Source: Aristolochia californica (Eukaryota; Streptophyta; Magnoliopsida; Piperales; Aristolochiaceae). Taken from it: 64,000 nt of DNA. The stretch spans positions 2,734,501 through 2,798,500 of the forward strand of contig JARWKL010000005.1 in NCBI GenBank assembly GCA_029961685.1, given 5' to 3'. The notes beneath the pieces were generated by a model. The model ran no database searches. It saw nothing but the letters and a program-made list of their open reading frames with translations, and had not been told where the DNA came from. Made by a program: the position numbers and the translations under genes. Positions 59,053 through 64,000 of this stretch are shown one piece after another; positions within the stretch are counted from its first letter, which is position 1; every line of letters starts with the position of its first letter.

Positions 59053-62000
59053 ATGCGGCGGCGAGCGGCGGAATTCCGACGCCCGGCCCGGCGGAGAATT
59101 TCGAATTGGATCGTGGCTCTTCTGGGATTGTTTCTTATCGTGGGTTTCGGTCTGTTTGTTCTTCATCATCAGCACCAAGAGGCATTTGAACAGCTAATCC
59201 AGGTATGAACAGGATCATGTCGGTGGATCCGTCTCTACTTGGACTCGCACTTGTTACTGCCTTTTCTCTATTGGCCAAAGCTGTCTTCACCCGTGCTATG
59301 ACCGCTGAACTACGTGTTTAACTGATTTTATTTTTTGTTGATGTGCCCGATGGGATATTTTTCTTGAACCGTGATAAAAACAGAGAGAACATTATCTTCG
59401 GCCATTTGTTGCTCATAGTTACTGGATTCTGTTTTTTACAATTGGAAATGCATGCCTTGATGTGTTTTAAATTTTAACGATAGCTTCAGTGATGATACTT
59501 GAAATTTGTTGGATCCGTTATCTCAATGCTTGCTTTGTGCTAAAACTTTTCCAAATCGAGCAGCGACTAATTTTAAGTTTGGGTTACTATAATTCACTCG
59601 GAAAATGATTGATGAATCCTATTTGGAGGATTTAGTTAGATGAGTTTGATATAATCTGGCGTTATTTACTGATTTTTTATTGTTTATAAGCTCCAACGTC
59701 CTTGGAGGCATGTTGCAATCTCTAATCTTTTAAAAAAAAATAAGATAAGATAAATTTTCCTTTGGTGGATTATTATCTGGAAATTCTGCTGATTAGAGAC
59801 AAAGGTAAAGATAAAAGAAAATGGAAAAATTTGTAAAAATAGATATTGGTTTAATCTGGATATTTTATTTCAATGAATTAAGTCTCCAGGCTCCAGAAAT
59901 TGATAGAAAATGATATCAGAATTTGGTGACAGAGGAGCTCTATGCAGGAAATGAAAAGAGAAGTATCTTACACAACATTACTCACCAAATAACATGGTGA
60001 TGGATATTTGGCTTCATTCACCTGTTGCAGTGTAGAGAACTACCTAGACCTCTACCTCATTACCGCTGTTTCCTTTGCCATCAGTGTGTAGATGTTTGAG
60101 TTAAAGCCTGATTTTATGCATTCCTTTAGATCCGTGTTCTATTTCAACATCCACTTGATCTGTCGTGGGTTGCTTTATCCAACTAGATACACTCTTCACA
60201 TGAATGGGGCCGGACAGAAGCCTTTTTAGATTAAGAGGTTTATGCATCAATTCACCCAGTCTAAGCCTCTTCATTATTTTTTATATCTTTTGACAGATTA
60301 GGTCTCCTTCATCTTTGTTATATGAATTTTAAGTTACAGTGAATTTTTTCTGCAGTAGAACAGATTGAGAAGGTCCTTTGTGTTCACATATCACTTTTTA
60401 TTGCTCTAAACATCTGGCACTTCTTTGGAGCCACTTGTTTTAGGTTATAATCTGTTATAGCTTATGTATCTGATCTGCTGTCATTTTTTAGGCCAACAAT
60501 TTAACATAGTTGAGGTTAGACTGTGATGCGTATGTAGGTTTACTTGGAAGGAGCTGGAACTACCAGACTCATTTGTCTGTGGCTGACTTATTCTCTCATT
60601 CTGCATATCATTACTGGCCAAGTTTGTTATGGAGATGGGTCTTAATATATATATATATTTTGAAATAGTGGGTCTTAATATTTATTGTTAAATATAGATG
60701 AGAGTTGTCATTCAAAAAAAAAAAAAAAAAAAGATGGAGGAAATTCTGGGGGATATTTCAATTGTAGTGTTATTTGTGGACCTTTAATTCAGAGAGAACT
60801 TGCTGTGAACTTTAAGGTGAGATGTTATTTAATGTTTATGCACAGGCTGCAAACGTTATATTTTAGGTGAACAGCACAGAAGTAGGATGTGGTTGTGTGG
60901 GATGTGAGCAACCTGAATTTCTATCGATAATGGTACATTTATTATCACTTTCCCTTGCCTGAGAATTCTCTTTAGGATGAGGTTGAAACTGGTCATGTCA
61001 AGCATTATCAGCTTATCCTGGACATAGGTGCCTGCTGTTGTAGTGTATTACTATTCACATCTGTTGCCTATACAAAATCCTATGACCGTGGGTTAAATTG
61101 GTCTAGATTGATAACTTAAAACTTCTCCCAAACTTTAAATAATTGAACATCAGAGTTTTTCCAGGAAACATTTAACTTCTACTTTGAAAGTCATCTAACT
61201 TGCAAATTCTAGTAGCTGCATATAGTAATATTGGGTAGATTGCAACATCTGATATGTAAAATTTCTCTTGTTTTTGTTTATCGAGTATTATTATGTCTTC
61301 TTAAGTCATGTAAGAAGTGTGGTTTTTCTTTAATGAAAAGAATAAGTTGCCAAAAAAATAAATTTGTCATGCGTTAAGTGGTTTGGCTTATTTGTGTGCT
61401 TTCTCTCATTTCCTTGTATACATGTTAATGAATCACATGAAGCCTTTTCCCTCAGTGTGTCGTCTTGATGTCACATGAAAAACACAGCATAGCATACAGA
61501 CTTCAAGTGGCTAGATGAGTCAAGTCACTGATTATCATCCTTGCCATCAGCATATCACTAGAGCCTTATATATCTGATCCATCATATACTTGTTCCATAA
61601 GAGATGTTAAAATACCAGTCAGGGGTATTTTGGTCGTTTCACACATTACATTTTTCTCTTGTAGTATGTCTATTAGATAGACAATGCCTTATTTTATCTC
61701 TGGTTCAATTTTCATTCATTTTAGGCATGTATTTTAGGAGATAAATAATTTTGAGTGTTGAGGGGTATTTTTATCTTTTTATAAAATATCACTTGAAACA
61801 TGATTAGAAAGGAGGGTGTGCCTTTCTGGCACTCTCTCCAAGGCATCAAGGCTGCTCTTCTTCCAGGCCTTCTTTTCTCCTCTTTTTTCTTCTATTTTCT
61901 CCCTAAATCTCCTATTTTTCATGGTATCAGAGCAGTAACACACGTCTTGGGCTGATTTCTTTCAATTTTGTGAACCTTCTCTCCATTTTCAACAATGTCC

Positions 62001-64000
62001 TTGAAGATTTTTTCCAGATTCCTGGACTGGTATTTTAACAAGAGGTTTGGCCAATCCAGGCAATTAATTGAAGCAAATATCCTGTTAAGTGGAACAATGG
62101 ATATAGGATAGACAAGATGTTATTTTCATCATATAATAGATTTTAGTTCCCTCTTTTGTTTCTTGCATAACTTCTTGGAGAAAAATAATTTCACATTCAT
62201 TTTTTGGGGTAAAATTATTGGGATCTTTCTTAAGCTGGTAGCTGATCTTACCGGCTCTGCAAAAAACCTGGCTACATGCGCCTTTCTCTCTTGCTAGACA
62301 CATTTAGCTTCCTGAAGCTGCTTTACACAGGGAGAGTAACACATATCTCCTGTGTATTCATGGAACCATACTATCAAATCTACAAACAGTGTAGGCAACA
62401 CACTTGCTAGGGGTGGGGTTTCCTCACAACAGCTTGTTTGAAGGAAAACACCCTTCCCCAGGAGTAGCATATTGGCACTTGCATTGTATTTGCTATTCCC
62501 TGTTTTTTTTTTTATTTCTTTTCCTGGATTATTTCCTCCTATCTTGTGCTTCACTGCTTTGAAATTTTTGTTCCTTTAATAAAACCTCTGTCATTGTGAT
62601 ACATAAAAAACTAATAAGCATGTTCTAAGGCCCCAAATCGGTACAGCGAGCAGGAGATCATGAATCCCAAATTGCATAGAAGACACTTAAAGCTGACACT
62701 GGAGTGCAGTTTTTAACTTGTATGAGTGAGGATGACACAATTAAGACTGAGGAGGTTGTTGCGTTGTTGATTTATGTGACTTGGCTGACTCTCTTCTTCA
62801 TTTTTTTCTTGTGACAGAAACTTTGGGCTTAACTGAGAAATACAATCATGATGGTTGCTAGTTTGCTTCTGAGTGCACTGTTATTTAACTTTTTCAGTTG
62901 CACAATTTCAAGCTTCATGAAAGTATATGACATGTATGGGTGTTTAAGGCTTATCAACATAAGAAGACAAAATTTTTGATCTCTTTAGAGGCAGAAAGAC
63001 AAATTCACTAATTCTTTATGAAAATTTGTGTCTAGGAATGTTTGCATGACGCTGCTGCTTGTCCTCTTGGTCATATGGTTTTTCTTCTAGCAGTGGTTGC
63101 TCAAAATCTGGCTTGGATGGGTATCTTATAGGAAGCAATTGTTAACTAGTTAATGGTGCTAAATGTATGTGATCACCACAAGGTCAACCTGTAATACAAA
63201 GATGGCATTAACGCGAGAGGTCTATTTGGATCTCTGAATGAAATCAGCTGGTATGGAGCAGTCCAATCTTCAGGAAAATTGTAGCTATCACCCTTTAGGA
63301 TCACGGTAAGTATTGCAACGGGACAGCTGCAGCTGGTATCCATAATTTCAGGGGATTGGTAGAAGGAACAGTGAGTTGCAACTTTTTGCGTATTTTCTAT
63401 GATAAAAATTGGGTGACTAAGAAGGTTGACATTATTTTTGCTTCAGTTGGATGTGATACAAATAACACTGGCTGATACTTTTTGACTGAGTAAGAAGGGC
63501 TCACTCAAATTGGTATTTTGCAAAATCTCAACTTTTTCTTGCATGTGTTAATGGGAATAAATCCACATATGCTAAAGTTAACAAACATCCTGTGGTCACG
63601 AATTGGGAAAATGCCTCCTAATCTTGGCTTGTCAATGTGAATTTGTGTACCCAACTTTAACATGGAATCAGAGCAGAACATTTGTTATGTTGGCCCTAGT
63701 TTTGTCCCATTGAATTTGTACCTCATATTAGGCCTGTTGACCATTTTTTTTGGATTGGAAGAGTGAGAGAGAGAGAGAGAGAGAGAAAGCATCTAAATAT
63801 TAGAATGCATGGTTGCAAGTACCAATTGCATTTGCTCTTTGCAATTTCCTAGCAATCATATTATACTTGTTACAAGTACATAATTGGCTGGTTTACTGTC
63901 AAATACAATAAAATGCCTATATTTTTTACTCCTTTGAAGATTAAATTATCTCCTTTTTGCAGGACAAGGATGAGTTTACCAAAGAGGTCCCGCACACAAA
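59053..64000 (+). CDS. GAUT11-like galacturonosyltransferase, 5' part, runs off the window
   Basis: Exon 1 (59053-59202, 50 codons) encodes a short basic cytosolic tail (MRRRAAEFRRPARRRISNW) and a signal-anchor helix (IVALLGLFLIVGFGLFVL) followed by HHQHQEAFEQLIQ. This matches the layout and spacing of GAUT11/GAUT10-type pectin enzymes, type II Golgi proteins that transfer galacturonic acid from UDP-GalA to homogalacturonan. Exon 1 ends CAG at a GTATGA donor. The next exon starts at 63963 after a TGCAG acceptor, in phase 0 (DKDEFTKEVPHT), and continues past 64000. The first intron is 4760 nt. The glycosyltransferase family 8 domain lies outside the window, so the call rests on the N-terminus. 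Confidence 0.7.
61605..62040. mobile_element. 436-bp element with 16-bp inverted termini in the GAUT intron
   Basis: The left end TGTTAAAATACCAGTC (61605-61620) and the right end GACTGGTATTTTAACA (62025-62040) are perfect inverted repeats. Flanking pentamers AGAGA (left) and AGAGG (right) fit a target duplication with one mismatch. Inside, at 61922-61933, is TGGTATCAGAGC, an exact Met-tRNA primer-binding site preceded by TTTTTCA. It could be a solo or truncated LTR element, or a miniature inverted-repeat element that took in LTR sequence. No coding content. Confidence 0.6.
63764..63786. repeat. (GA)n microsatellite
   Basis: About 11 GA dinucleotides close to the end of the GAUT first intron. 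Confidence 0.85.

Noticed and set aside
63662..63680. ATGGAATCAGAGCAG phrase, like a Met-tRNA primer-binding site
   Set aside because: It has a mismatch within the key bases, and no LTR could be placed next to it.

Overview
This window is nuclear DNA from a flowering plant. Its protein-coding genes have GT-AG introns and encode plant-specific families (a NAC factor, a P-class PPR protein, a GAUT glycosyltransferase, plant ATG8) and a MIR171 gene. Intergenic DNA is AT-rich and full of decayed Ty1/copia, LINE and miniature LTR elements. Long introns (3.6 kb in MAGO, 7.9 kb in the NAC gene, 4.8 kb in the GAUT gene) point to a non-grass angiosperm with a moderately large genome; the species cannot be fixed from the sequence.

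Layout. 1-4.1 kb: mostly AT-rich intergenic DNA, a possible 5' end of a leftward gene near 0.3-0.56 kb, and a 375-bp TRIM element with 82-bp LTRs. 4.1-8.3 kb: a complete MAGO NASHI gene in three exons, with another TRIM in intron 2. 9.2-14.4 kb: a graveyard of LINE and Ty1/copia pieces. 16.0-27.0 kb: a membrane-tethered NAC transcription factor (six exons, 601 aa), with a 5.1-kb Ty1/copia element inserted antisense in intron 3. 28.9 kb: a small conserved unknown protein. 29.7-32.4 kb (minus): a complete five-exon ATG8. 34.1 kb: a MIR171 precursor.

36-52.4 kb is the most unusual stretch. It holds two pairs of small membrane-protein paralogues (36.1/37.7 kb and 43.4/51.7 kb) in a decayed array of segmental duplications. 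The spacers repeat the same parts: Ty1/copia reverse-transcriptase remnants, GAGTC-rich minisatellite and AT-rich blocks. At 48.2 kb a third unit of the second pair keeps its promoter side and 3' flank but has lost the gene body. The two pairs share a C-terminal motif of the form RPG..(V)..IPR..F..NP..YFR, so all may belong to one lineage-specific family; this is the best candidate here for something undescribed.

53.2-54.7 kb (minus): an intronless PPR gene. 54.7-58.9 kb: non-coding DNA with an LTR-like segment and a perfect 50-bp tandem duplication. 59.05 kb to the right edge: the first exon and the start of exon 2 of a GAUT11-like gene, with a 436-bp element bearing 16-bp inverted termini in its first intron.

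The genes are independent plant housekeeping and regulatory loci and do not form a pathway. Exon boundaries were set by hand from reading frame, splice sites and family knowledge; no database search was run.
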